A DNA stretch of 64,000 nt, from positions 124,001-188,000 of the forward strand of contig NZ_JACNYK010000001.1 in assembly GCF_014692505.1 (NCBI RefSeq), in the 5' to 3' direction. A program made the translations under genes and the position numbers. Under the pieces are notes generated by a model that was given only the letters and a program-made list of their open reading frames with translations, did not search any database and was not told the DNA's origin. Position 1 is the stretch's first letter. Each line of letters starts with the position of its first letter. This DNA is from Sphingobacterium arenae (GTDB taxonomy: Bacteria > Bacteroidota > Bacteroidia > Sphingobacteriales > Sphingobacteriaceae). Positions 9,255 through 19,043 of the stretch are shown here, piece by piece.

Positions 9255-12200
9255 TTGCGTACACTTTGTATTATATTACTTTTTATCTTACCGCTTGTGG
9301 GCTCTCCACAAGCGGTCGGTCATTTAACGACATATACCAAGGAAAATGGTCCTTCCCACCGTACGGTGTCGTGTATCACGAAAGATAAAGATGGTTTTCT
9401 ATGGTTAGGCACCTGGAATGGCATCAATCGCTATGACGGAACAACGTTTAAAACATTTGATGTTGTTCAAGAACACGGCAACAGCCTATCTCTACAAACG
9501 CGTAGAATTATACAAATTTTAGATGACGACGATTATCTATGGGTATTGACATACGATCACCAAGTCTATTGGTTTAACAAAAAGACAGAAAGGTTTCACG
9601 CCTTATCCTCGTTGATAAAGCAATCCCTGGGACGCACCTATCTTTTTAATAAGATATTCCTCTTAACCGATGATTATGTCTGGCTTGGCACAGAAGAACA
9701 GGGCATCGTGGCCATACCTCGTAGAGACAGGTCAGCCAACATCTTACATTTTAGCCCGAAAAGCGCAACACCTTATCGCATTTCCTCGGATACCATTAAT
9801 ATTGTTCATCAGGATAAAAGGGGGCATATCTGGATAGCAACCAACAAGGGGCTTGACCATCTCTCGCCGTTAGATAAAGAATACCAATCCATGGGTAGTG
9901 TATATACAGAAGGGCCGGTTGTCAAATTTGCTCATGGAAAATGGGGCTCTGCATTCATAGCTCATAATTCCGATATATTATTATTAAAAGATGGTCAACA
10001 TCAAGTGGAAAAGATAAAAATCGGTGGAGATATTGTCCACGCTATCCTTTTCTCAAATTATGGGGATTTCCTATATGCCACACGTCATGACGGTTGTCTA
10101 TTTAGAGTCAACCTTTCGACAAAGGCTGTGGATAAACTCCTCGAAGGACATCAATCCCTCTATGGTATGTACGAAGATAGTAAGGGAAATCTTTGGATAG
10201 AACAGGAGGGCGGTGTGCTCTATTTAGATCGGCGGAGCAGTTTGTCACGCATTTTTGAACCGTTATATGCGAAACAGAATACAAAGACACCGTTTTTTTG
10301 CTTTGAAGATGTCAACAAACGCGTATGGATCAGCATTAGAGGAGGTGGTTTCGGCTACTTTGATGAAAATGCACAGGAAGTCAGATTTTCGATGAGCGAC
10401 ATTGGATCGCAAGCCACGGTTTTGCCTCAATATAACTATCTTTTTTTCTATGATCATAGCGGAGCTTTATGGTTTACCTCTGAGGAGAAAGGATTTGTCA
10501 AACTTGTTTTTTCCGATGTTGCTTTTCACCATCATGATCTGTTCATCGACAAGCACGATGCTTTAAACGATGAGGTTAGAAGTTTGATGTTGGATGCAAC
10601 TGCAAAATTATGGGTGGGAACAAAAGCGGGAAACCTCTACATTCGACAGGACGAAAAGGCGATTTCTCTTTTTAATCCTACCATTTTTAAAGCGTCTGAT
10701 GGTATCTACAGTTTGTTGGAAGATCATTCCGGTAATATCTGGATTGGGACAAAAGCATTAGGATTGTTTAAGGCAGCGGCCAAAGGTGATGGCGGGTATA
10801 CATTAAGTCGGATTACGAGCGAACAGCATGGATTGGACGCCGACCAAATATATACATTGGCCCAAGATCAGAAACAGCGTATCTGGGTAGGTACTTTCGA
10901 TAATGGATTATATAAATTGGAACATGGGTTTGGAAAGGTTGACGTGAAAAAGATCACCTGGACAAGCCATGCGACACAAAACAGATTGTTTAACAAAATC
11001 CGCCACATCACTTTTGATCCGCATGGAAACTTGTGGATTGCAACGACAGAAGGACTGGTCATACATGCCCCGCATGGGGAGACCCGCTTTTTCTTTGACA
11101 CCCCACATCATCCTATAAAACTGGGCGACAATGATATACAATATATTTTTTCGGACGCACAAGGGGCAATGTACTTATGTACGTCTGGCGGCGGGCTTAC
11201 CAAAGTAGAAGGCAATCCTTTTAGAGAATTGACGTTCACGAATTTCGGACGGCAGCAAGGACTTTACAATAGTTTTATTTTAGGCGGCACCGCCGATTCT
11301 AAAGGCAATCTATGGCTTTCCACCGAAGGTGGGTTAATCAAGTATGACCAACATCGTAAACAATTTATGAACATGGACGCCGGAGATCGACTTAATAGTC
11401 TGTCTTTTTCGGAGAAAACAGTGTCTGGGACAGCGGAAAACTGTCTTTTCTTCGGAACGAACAAGGGCTTCCTCACGGTAAGTCCTACGAAGATGCAAGC
11501 AAAACCAAAAGCGGTCACAATGGCGCTGACAGGATTGTGGGTCAATAATGAGGAACGAAATTTAATAGGAGATAAGGAAAAAGTGAATATTCAGTATATC
11601 GATAACCTAATTCTTCCCCACGACGAAAACAATATCAGTATCGATTTTACTTTAACAGATTTCTGCACAGGCAATCCTAACTTTTCATACAGGTTATTGG
11701 GATTAGATAGTATCTGGCAGCAGAACGGCTCGTTAAATCGGGCGACATTCACGAATCTAAAACCTGGTCATTACATATTCGAAGTGAAAGGGGAATATGA
11801 TCTCTATACAGCTGGACCTTTCCGAAGGCTTTCCATCGTCATATCGTCTCCTTGGTGGGCAACATGGTGGGCTTATGTCCTTTATTTATGCCTCACTATA
11901 ATCATACTGGCATTCGTCCGCTATTTCGTTAAATCAATATGGCTTTTAAAGCAACGCGTCTTTATTGAGCAAAAGATGGCAGAAGTCAAAATGCGTTTTT
12001 TTACAAATATTTCGCACGAATTAAGAACACCTTTAACGCTGATTATCAGTCCGGCAGAACAACTGCTCAAGAGTAAACAGCTAAATGAAGAAAATCGTCA
12101 GTATACGCAATTAATCAACTTGAATGCAAAACGCATGCAACGTTTTGTAGATCAACTGCTAGAATTGAGGCAGATACAGGAGAACAGCTACAAATTGCAT

Positions 12201-13553
12201 AAAATCCCCACTGATTTTATTTCGCTTGTGCATCATGTGCTGAATGGTTTTCAAGTGGTCGCAAAAGAGAAAAATATTCGTCTACGACACAACCTCCCCG
12301 ACGCACCCTTATCTTTGACAATAGACCCGGATAATATGGAAATCGTCCTGTACAATTTGTTATCCAATGCCTTAAAATATACATACCCAAATACGGAAGT
12401 TACCGTAGCCTTTAACGTAAATACAGCAGAAGGTTCTGTAACTCTATCGGTAATTGATCAGGGACCTGGTGTCCATGAAGAGGCTTTGAACGAAATTTTT
12501 GAACTCTTTCATATAGAATCGACGCCCTTCCTCCAATCGGAAAAAAGTTCGGGCATAGGATTATCTCTTGCGAAAGAACTCATACAGCTACACGGTGGTA
12601 AAATATGGGCAAAAAATCGCGAAGGTGGAGGCCTAGAGGTTACTTTTTCCTTAATGTTAGATCAAGAAAAATGTGCCGAACCTAAGTTTATTCCTGTTGT
12701 ACAAGAAAATATCGGCACCTATCTAGACCATGATACTGACGGGTGGCAAGAAGAAGCCGCAGCATCAAAAGAAGAACAAGTCCTTCTTGTCGAAGATAAT
12801 GAAGAACTCCGTGCCTTTTTAGTTTCGCAGCTACGGAAATACTACCAAGTAATAGAAGCTGGACAGGGAGATGACGGATTATCTGCGGCCATAAAAAACC
12901 AACCAGACATTATCGTCAGCGACGTAATGATGCCTGGTATGAATGGAATAGACCTGGTGAAGCAATTAAGAAAACATACCGAAACAAGTCATATCCCTAT
13001 TATTCTGCTGAGTGCGAAGCACGCCATAGAAACACAGATACAGGGTCTTCAATATGGTGCAGACTATTATATCACCAAACCTTTCCATTTGGATTTTCTA
13101 TTGGCTTCTCTACAGCGTCTTTTAAAACAACGTAAGCTTCTTTTTGAACATATGGTAAATCAACGCGAGCTGTTGATATGCACGGATGATATCATTATCA
13201 CAGACCATGACCGGGAGTTTCTTCGGAATGTTATTTCCATCGTGGAGGAGAGAATGGAATGTCCTACGTTAAGTATTGATCAAATAGCGGATTCGCTCAA
13301 TTTGGGTCGGAATACGTTCTATAAAAAATTCAAAAGTCTGACCGATACCGCTCCGGTGGAGTTTGTGCGGGACATGCGGCTTCAAAAAGCCAAAATATTG
13401 TTGGATCAAGGATTGGATAATATTGCAGAAATCGCCTATCAAGTCGGTTTTAGTAACCCGAAGTATTTCAGTACTTGTTTTCGGGAAAAGTTTGGTATGT
13501 CGCCTAAGACATATTTCCAACAAAAAAAGTCGCCCGAGCGAAATACTTTCTAA
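9255..13553 (+). CDS. Hybrid two-component system sensor/regulator (HTCS)
   Basis: 1432 residues from a TTG start, chosen because it directly precedes a signal peptide (LCIILLFILPLVGSPQ). Domain order: periplasmic two-propeller sensor made of Reg_prop repeats (for example DGFLWLGTWNGINRYDG near 50, SGNIWIGTKALGLFKA, HGNLWIATTEGLV), a Y_Y_Y domain near 780-865, one membrane helix near 866-893, HisKA with phospho-acceptor His921 (SHELRTP), HATPase with NLLSNALKYT and GIGLSLAKELIQLHGG, a receiver domain with Asp1223 (SDVMMPG), and an AraC-type helix-turn-helix from about 1315. All catalytic residues look intact. It senses a glycan fragment in the periplasm and activates the locus. Its position directly after susC-susD suggests control of this pectin locus. 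Confidence 0.95.
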   Translation: MRTLCIILLFILPLVGSPQAVGHLTTYTKENGPSHRTVSCITKDKDGFLWLGTWNGINRYDGTTFKTFDVVQEHGNSLSLQTRRIIQILDDDDYLWVLTYDHQVYWFNKKTERFHALSSLIKQSLGRTYLFNKIFLLTDDYVWLGTEEQGIVAIPRRDRSANILHFSPKSATPYRISSDTINIVHQDKRGHIWIATNKGLDHLSPLDKEYQSMGSVYTEGPVVKFAHGKWGSAFIAHNSDILLLKDGQHQVEKIKIGGDIVHAILFSNYGDFLYATRHDGCLFRVNLSTKAVDKLLEGHQSLYGMYEDSKGNLWIEQEGGVLYLDRRSSLSRIFEPLYAKQNTKTPFFCFEDVNKRVWISIRGGGFGYFDENAQEVRFSMSDIGSQATVLPQYNYLFFYDHSGALWFTSEEKGFVKLVFSDVAFHHHDLFIDKHDALNDEVRSLMLDATAKLWVGTKAGNLYIRQDEKAISLFNPTIFKASDGIYSLLEDHSGNIWIGTKALGLFKAAAKGDGGYTLSRITSEQHGLDADQIYTLAQDQKQRIWVGTFDNGLYKLEHGFGKVDVKKITWTSHATQNRLFNKIRHITFDPHGNLWIATTEGLVIHAPHGETRFFFDTPHHPIKLGDNDIQYIFSDAQGAMYLCTSGGGLTKVEGNPFRELTFTNFGRQQGLYNSFILGGTADSKGNLWLSTEGGLIKYDQHRKQFMNMDAGDRLNSLSFSEKTVSGTAENCLFFGTNKGFLTVSPTKMQAKPKAVTMALTGLWVNNEERNLIGDKEKVNIQYIDNLILPHDENNISIDFTLTDFCTGNPNFSYRLLGLDSIWQQNGSLNRATFTNLKPGHYIFEVKGEYDLYTAGPFRRLSIVISSPWWATWWAYVLYLCLTIIILAFVRYFVKSIWLLKQRVFIEQKMAEVKMRFFTNISHELRTPLTLIISPAEQLLKSKQLNEENRQYTQLINLNAKRMQRFVDQLLELRQIQENSYKLHKIPTDFISLVHHVLNGFQVVAKEKNIRLRHNLPDAPLSLTIDPDNMEIVLYNLLSNALKYTYPNTEVTVAFNVNTAEGSVTLSVIDQGPGVHEEALNEIFELFHIESTPFLQSEKSSGIGLSLAKELIQLHGGKIWAKNREGGGLEVTFSLMLDQEKCAEPKFIPVVQENIGTYLDHDTDGWQEEAAASKEEQVLLVEDNEELRAFLVSQLRKYYQVIEAGQGDDGLSAAIKNQPDIIVSDVMMPGMNGIDLVKQLRKHTETSHIPIILLSAKHAIETQIQGLQYGADYYITKPFHLDFLLASLQRLLKQRKLLFEHMVNQRELLICTDDIIITDHDREFLRNVISIVEERMECPTLSIDQIADSLNLGRNTFYKKFKSLTDTAPVEFVRDMRLQKAKILLDQGLDNIAEIAYQVGFSNPKYFSTCFREKFGMSPKTYFQQKKSPERNTF

Positions 13554-13633
13554 AATTTGCCTCTCCACACAGGTGGATTTAAAATTTAAACCTTATTAAT
13601 CAAAATTTGAACCTCGAAAACGGCTCTGTCTCT

Positions 13634-13641
13634 TATACTTG
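13634..13641 (+). promoter_or_regulatory. Putative -7 promoter box of susC-2 operon
   Basis: TATACTTG is one base from the Bacteroidota consensus TAnnTTTG, with a TTTG at 13606-13609 upstream (spacing 24, longer than usual). The 149-bp gap also contains GCAATCGGTTGC (13656-13667) overlapping the palindrome TTGCATGCAA (13664-13673) in the presumed leader. No copy of the 18-bp operator is present here, so this operon is probably under HTCS rather than operator control. Confidence 0.4.
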
Positions 13642-13702
13642 TGGTGCCTTTTGTTGCAATCGGTTGCATGCAAAGGAGGCTAAAACTATAAACCAAAGTA
13701 AT

Positions 13703-16700
13703 ATGAAACTAAATTTAATCACATCATTTTTCTTGATCAGTATGGCCTGTTATAGCTACATGGCCCATGCATCGGGATTGGATCCAGATCGGTTGTTTGA
13801 AACCGCGGCTGTCCAAAAGCTGATTGACGTCACGGGACGGGTTAATGATACCGATGGCAATCCCATAGGAGGGGTAACGGTAAGCGTCAAAGGGGGAAAT
13901 AAAGTTACCTCTACCGATAACGCCGGTCAATATGCATTACGAGACATCGAAGAGAACACCATTCTTGTTTTTATGTATATGGGCAAGCAATCGCAGGAGG
14001 TCTCTATATCCGCACGCACCCGCGTTAATGTTGTTTTGGAGGGAAGTTCTTCGACTATAGAAGAGGTTGTTGCCATTGGATATGGAACAGCGAGGCGTAA
14101 AGATCTAACCGGCTCTGTCGCATCGATTAATGCAGAGCAGCTAAAAGATTTACCTACTGTCTCGGTGCTTCAAGCCATACAAGGGAGAATGCCAGGGGTC
14201 CATGTAACTATCACAGAAGGATCTCCGGATGCTGATATAAAGGTTCGTGTGCGTGGGGGAAACTCCATCACGCAAGATAACTCTCCGCTATATATCGTAG
14301 ACGGCTTCCGGGTTGCCAATATCAACGATATTCCCATGACCGATATCGAGAACATCGACGTTCTGAAAGACGCCGCATCAACGGCTATCTATGGGTCAGA
14401 GGGAGCCAACGGTGTCGTTTTGATCACGACTAAGTCTGGTAAAGGCGGTTCGCCTAAAATCGCATTTAGTTCGTATTTGGGTGTCAGTAACGTCTACAAC
14501 TTGACAGAAGTATTATCTCCTTATGAATACGTCTATTGGCAACGGGAGCTTGATCCGTCAACTTCCGCCAATAATAGTTTCAATTCCATGTATGGGCTGT
14601 GGGAAGACCTGGATATCTACAAATCCAAAGCAGGTATCAACTGGCAAGACCGGCTTTACGGCAATACCGGTATACAGCAGAATTACAATGTTGGACTCAG
14701 TGGGGGCGACCAAGATGGCAGCTTAACCTATAACATCAATTATACCCGGGACGATGAAGATTATATTATGCTAAACTCTGCCTATCAGCGTGATTATGTC
14801 AGCGCCAAACTTAATAAGAAAATCAGCCCTAAACTGTCTTTCGAGTTTAATTCGCGTATGTCTGCAACGGAAATACAGGGTCCCAGTATATCGGATGGAC
14901 GAAAGCTCCGGGAGGCTGTTAAATATGCCCCGGTACGGAGTTTAGCCTCCTTGACCGAGGATGCCCTTGGCGGTGCAGAAGATATCACTTCACCAGAAGC
15001 GCTAAGTTCCTTGCGCGATCCTGTCGTGAATGTCGAAAATGAATATAAAGATCAAAATCGTTTTAACCTCACCTTTAATGCCGGCTTCAACTGGAAAATT
15101 ATCGATGGGCTGCGCTTTAGCACCAAAGGATCCTTTGGGTATAACAAAGATTTTACGGATAATATATGGGTGCGTGGCACGGGGCAGTCAAGCTCTAATG
15201 GCGGACAGCCCGTAGCTCGTAGAGAAGATAGAAAAGGAACCTTGTATTCTATACAAAACGTCCTGACGTATGATTTCAATTTGCAAGAAGATAAACACCG
15301 CTTTACCATCGTGGGTGGGCAGGAGATCACAAACAGTCAACGGAACGATATGTTAATGGAGTCCAAGTTCTATCCCGAAGATTTCACTCCGCAGGATGTA
15401 TTAGCGATGTGGAATTACGGCACGCCACAACCTACTTATACTACGATCGGCGAGCCATCCAGAACTTCGTCCTACTTTTCTCGGGTCAATTATACCCTCA
15501 GCGATCGGTATATATTGACCCTGACCGGAAGAGTAGATGGCAAGAACGTTTTTGCACCCGGCAACCGGTGGGGCTTCTTTCCTGGTGCTGCTTTCGCCTG
15601 GCGTTTCTCTGACGAAACCTTTATGGAGAATACGCGTAGTTGGCTATCTGATGCAAAATTACGCTTAAGCCGTGGAGCGGTGGGCAACGCTAGAGTAGGT
15701 TCTTATTGGCGACAGGAATATGGGTTCGTCACTGGAGGTAATCAGCTGTATTACATCGGTGAAACGCCCCAGAGTGCATTACGTACAAAAAACACACTCA
15801 AAAATGAAAACCTAACCTGGGAAAGTACAGTCTCTACCAATATAGGTCTAGACTTAAGCTTCTTGAACAGCCGGTTCAATGTCACGATCGATGCCTATAA
15901 TAATATTACAAACGACCTGATTCTTCAAGTTCCTCTTCCTTCCAGTTCTGGCTATGCAAATCAATACCAGAACATCGGTAGCACCTCCAATAAGGGATTA
16001 GAGTTTTCCGCCTCGGCTGTGGTAATAGAGAAAAAAGATTTTCGGTTATCAGCTGACTTCAATATCTCGTTCAACCGAAATAAAATCCGAGCGCTTCTTG
16101 ATGGATTGGACGAGATGAATACGCCTGCCTCTGCATGGTTGGATTTCGGGCGGGATGATTTCCGAGCTATAGTAGGCCAATCTGTGGGGCTGATGTACGG
16201 ATTTCTTTCCGATGGCTATTATACTTTTGATGATTTCCATTTTGATGGGGATCAAAATAAGTGGATTTTAAACGATGGTGTGGTAGACGCTTCCCACGTC
16301 ATGTCCCGCTCGGGTAATTATTTTGGACCAGGTCATATCAAACTAAAAAAAGTAGGAGGAGAGGGAACCGTTGTCAATCCAGACGATGACCGGGTGGTTA
16401 TTGGTAGGGCACAGCCTAAACATACGGGCGGTTTTATGTTGAATAGCAGTTACAAAAATTTTGACCTGGCGGCGATGTTTAACTGGTCTTACGGAAACAA
16501 CATCTATAATGCCGACAAAATTGATTTCAACGCCTATGAGGGTTCGAAACGCTACCAAAACTTGAGTGCAGATATGCGCCTATCGGAGCGTTTCACCACC
16601 ATCGACCCCGCTACGGGATACAACATCATGTTTGGAAACGAAGCGAATCCCGAGATGTTCCGGGCATTAAACGAAGGAAAGACCATGTGGAATCCCATGG

Positions 16701-16984
16701 CAGCCAATGCGCGTATCTTGACAGATTGGGCTATCGAAGACGGTTCGTTTTTACGGCTGAGCAATCTAACCCTTGGTTACACCTTGCCTTCACATATCGC
16801 TAACCGTTTGCTCATGCAAAACCTACGGGTATACGTTGCGGGATATAACCTACATGTGTGGACAAAATACACCGGACAGGATCCCGAAGTAGATACCCAA
16901 CGGAATGCATTAACCCCAGGAGTAGGGTATTCCGCATATCCGAAATCTAAAAAAGTGTTGTTTGGATTAAATGTTACATTTTAA
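13703..16984 (+). CDS. SusC/RagA family TonB-linked outer membrane protein (susC-2)
   Basis: 1093 residues from the ATG at 13703, preferred to a TTG at 13607 because it opens a signal peptide (MKLNLITSFFLISMACYSYM). An unusual stretch of about 20 residues separates the signal peptide from the carboxypeptidase-like domain (VTGRVNDTDGNPIGGV). The plug carries VVAIGYGTARRKDLTGSVAS and KDAASTAIYGSEGANGV; the barrel ends FGLNVTF. It is a transporter for pectic oligosaccharides, judged from the PL1, CE8, GH28 and GH95 genes that follow in the same direction. susD-2 starts 3 bp after its stop. Confidence 0.95.
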   Translation: MKLNLITSFFLISMACYSYMAHASGLDPDRLFETAAVQKLIDVTGRVNDTDGNPIGGVTVSVKGGNKVTSTDNAGQYALRDIEENTILVFMYMGKQSQEVSISARTRVNVVLEGSSSTIEEVVAIGYGTARRKDLTGSVASINAEQLKDLPTVSVLQAIQGRMPGVHVTITEGSPDADIKVRVRGGNSITQDNSPLYIVDGFRVANINDIPMTDIENIDVLKDAASTAIYGSEGANGVVLITTKSGKGGSPKIAFSSYLGVSNVYNLTEVLSPYEYVYWQRELDPSTSANNSFNSMYGLWEDLDIYKSKAGINWQDRLYGNTGIQQNYNVGLSGGDQDGSLTYNINYTRDDEDYIMLNSAYQRDYVSAKLNKKISPKLSFEFNSRMSATEIQGPSISDGRKLREAVKYAPVRSLASLTEDALGGAEDITSPEALSSLRDPVVNVENEYKDQNRFNLTFNAGFNWKIIDGLRFSTKGSFGYNKDFTDNIWVRGTGQSSSNGGQPVARREDRKGTLYSIQNVLTYDFNLQEDKHRFTIVGGQEITNSQRNDMLMESKFYPEDFTPQDVLAMWNYGTPQPTYTTIGEPSRTSSYFSRVNYTLSDRYILTLTGRVDGKNVFAPGNRWGFFPGAAFAWRFSDETFMENTRSWLSDAKLRLSRGAVGNARVGSYWRQEYGFVTGGNQLYYIGETPQSALRTKNTLKNENLTWESTVSTNIGLDLSFLNSRFNVTIDAYNNITNDLILQVPLPSSSGYANQYQNIGSTSNKGLEFSASAVVIEKKDFRLSADFNISFNRNKIRALLDGLDEMNTPASAWLDFGRDDFRAIVGQSVGLMYGFLSDGYYTFDDFHFDGDQNKWILNDGVVDASHVMSRSGNYFGPGHIKLKKVGGEGTVVNPDDDRVVIGRAQPKHTGGFMLNSSYKNFDLAAMFNWSYGNNIYNADKIDFNAYEGSKRYQNLSADMRLSERFTTIDPATGYNIMFGNEANPEMFRALNEGKTMWNPMAANARILTDWAIEDGSFLRLSNLTLGYTLPSHIANRLLMQNLRVYVAGYNLHVWTKYTGQDPEVDTQRNALTPGVGYSAYPKSKKVLFGLNVTF

Positions 16985-16987
16985 GAG

Positions 16988-19024
16988 ATGATGAAAATGA
17001 AAAAGATAATAGGAATAATTTCTGTCGTGTTCGTCACGTTTTTCACCGCTTGTGAAAAGTATTTAGAAACAGAGTCGCCTTCTTCGTTGAGCCCGGAGAC
17101 CGTATTCAACACCAGCTCCATGGCAAAAGCGGCCGTTATGGGGCTTTATGGACGGATGACAGACGCGTATATATACGGTCAGAAGCTTGCCGTCAACTGG
17201 CAAGGCGTGTCGGATACGGAATCCAATGGCAGCTTTAGCGAGACCAACTATGTCCAACCGACCAGTGATTACGGTGCCGGCAACTTTTTTGGTGATGCCA
17301 ACAATCAAACCACCCGTTGGCAGCGTCTATATGAATTTGCCGAGATGTCCACGGCTGTCGTAGATGGCATCCGTAACTCCCCCATATTAGAAAGCGATGC
17401 AGCAACCATGAAACCACTATTGGGAGAAGCACTTACGCTCAAATCATTGGCCTTTTTTGAAATTGCGCGATATTGGGGTGATGCACCTTATAAAAAAGAA
17501 GCTTCTAAATCCGATCTTTCCAACGTATATTCCGGAAAGTCAGACAAAGATACCATTTACCACTATCTCGTGCAGGATCTAAACGAAGCACAGTCATACC
17601 TACCCTATAAAGGTGCTACGGGCGAATACGGTACCGTAGAGCGTATCACCAAAGGCTTTGCGAAAGGTCTGTTGGCAAGGGTAGCGTTATTTGCCGGAGG
17701 CTGGTCGTTAAGGGACGCGAGTCTATTCCCCAACTCCACGGCGGAAAAACACCCAACCATTCCCGAAACCAACGGTTACTACGTAGGACGTCCGAAAAAC
17801 TGGCGCGATTACTATGAGATTGCTGCCCAGCATACGGCAGAGCTGATTGGCTCGCCCGACAACCCACACGCCTTAGATCCGAGCTTTCAACATATATGGG
17901 AAACCATATGTGGTGGTCAGTTGAACAGCTTCAATGAAAATCTTTTCGAAGTTGCGTTCGGTATGGGGCAGAACGGTGATATCGGCTCGTTAATGGGCTA
18001 CGCGGTCGCAGGCGGATCTAAATACGGATCGAGGGGCTTCGGCGGTAGCTATGTAACCTCTACCGCATACTATTTTTACTCGTTCGACCGCGAAGATCAG
18101 CGTCGCGATGTAACCTTGACCTGGATTGGATACGGTGGCGATAATAAGGAAAATGTGAGCACCAACCCCTATGATGTTAAATTTGGAAAATGGCGGATAT
18201 ATTGGATGTCTGATGCCTATTTGGCGATGCATAAAACCGCTAGCGGAAGGATTGCTACCGGTGTGAACTGGATTTTGATGCGTTATTCGGACGTGTACCT
18301 GATGTATGCCGAAGCGTTGAGCCAATTAGAAAACCCAGACGCCGTACACGAAGCGGCCGGGATATCCGCACGCCAAGCCCTAGAAAAGGTACGTGAAAGA
18401 GCTTTCGGCACCGGGTCGGCAAAGATAACCCAATATGATCCCAATTTCTTGGACGCGGTCATCAACGAGCGTGCATGGGAGTTTGGAGGAGAATCAATCC
18501 GCAAACAAGATCTAGTCCGTTGGGGATTGCTATACGAGAAAATCGAAGACATGAAGAAAGCACTTTGTCTCATGTACGATAATACGCGACCCGTGACCAT
18601 ATTTGACAAAACCTATCAACCTTCGGATTTTCCCAAAACCGTCTACTACAGGTTCCGGAATGCAGAATACATAGATCAAAGCTCGTTAAATTATTATGGC
18701 GATCTTCCCGCTAATCCAGGAGGAGATTGGCTGTCTGTCTCTTGGTTTACAACGGCAGCCGAAAAACCGGCCACTGTAGAGCCGGGCCGTACCTACAACT
18801 ATACCATGTGGCCCGTGAGAACGCTTCTGGCAGGAACAGGTCTGATGGCTTCATACGACTATTCGGAATTTCTATCTACCCTGACCTATGGAACGGAAAT
18901 CCAAAATTTACTGCGACAATATAAAATGGGGAACGGCGTATGTAATTATCGCTATCCGTTTGCCATCTATGTGGACGATATCCGTGAGTCAAGAGGTTAT
19001 TTAGAAAATTCATATGGATATTAA
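16988..19024 (+). CDS. SusD/RagB family glycan-binding lipoprotein (susD-2)
   Basis: 678 residues. Lipoprotein signal with Cys22 (FVTFFTAC), followed by EKYLETESPSSLSPETVF, a common SusD opening. The C-terminal half has VNWILMRYSDVYLMYAEALSQ and the INERAWEFGGESIRKQDLVRWG motif. It is expected at the cell surface on top of SusC-2. The gene begins 3 bp after susC-2 and overlaps nothing downstream once the next start is placed at 19044. Confidence 0.94.
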   Translation: MMKMKKIIGIISVVFVTFFTACEKYLETESPSSLSPETVFNTSSMAKAAVMGLYGRMTDAYIYGQKLAVNWQGVSDTESNGSFSETNYVQPTSDYGAGNFFGDANNQTTRWQRLYEFAEMSTAVVDGIRNSPILESDAATMKPLLGEALTLKSLAFFEIARYWGDAPYKKEASKSDLSNVYSGKSDKDTIYHYLVQDLNEAQSYLPYKGATGEYGTVERITKGFAKGLLARVALFAGGWSLRDASLFPNSTAEKHPTIPETNGYYVGRPKNWRDYYEIAAQHTAELIGSPDNPHALDPSFQHIWETICGGQLNSFNENLFEVAFGMGQNGDIGSLMGYAVAGGSKYGSRGFGGSYVTSTAYYFYSFDREDQRRDVTLTWIGYGGDNKENVSTNPYDVKFGKWRIYWMSDAYLAMHKTASGRIATGVNWILMRYSDVYLMYAEALSQLENPDAVHEAAGISARQALEKVRERAFGTGSAKITQYDPNFLDAVINERAWEFGGESIRKQDLVRWGLLYEKIEDMKKALCLMYDNTRPVTIFDKTYQPSDFPKTVYYRFRNAEYIDQSSLNYYGDLPANPGGDWLSVSWFTTAAEKPATVEPGRTYNYTMWPVRTLLAGTGLMASYDYSEFLSTLTYGTEIQNLLRQYKMGNGVCNYRYPFAIYVDDIRESRGYLENSYGY

Positions 19025-19043
19025 TGCATTAGGGGAAACAATC

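Noticed and set aside
13607..13702. TTG start extending susC-2 by 32 residues
   Set aside because: The extension precedes the signal peptide and covers the likely promoter box TATACTTG; ATG at 13703 fits better.
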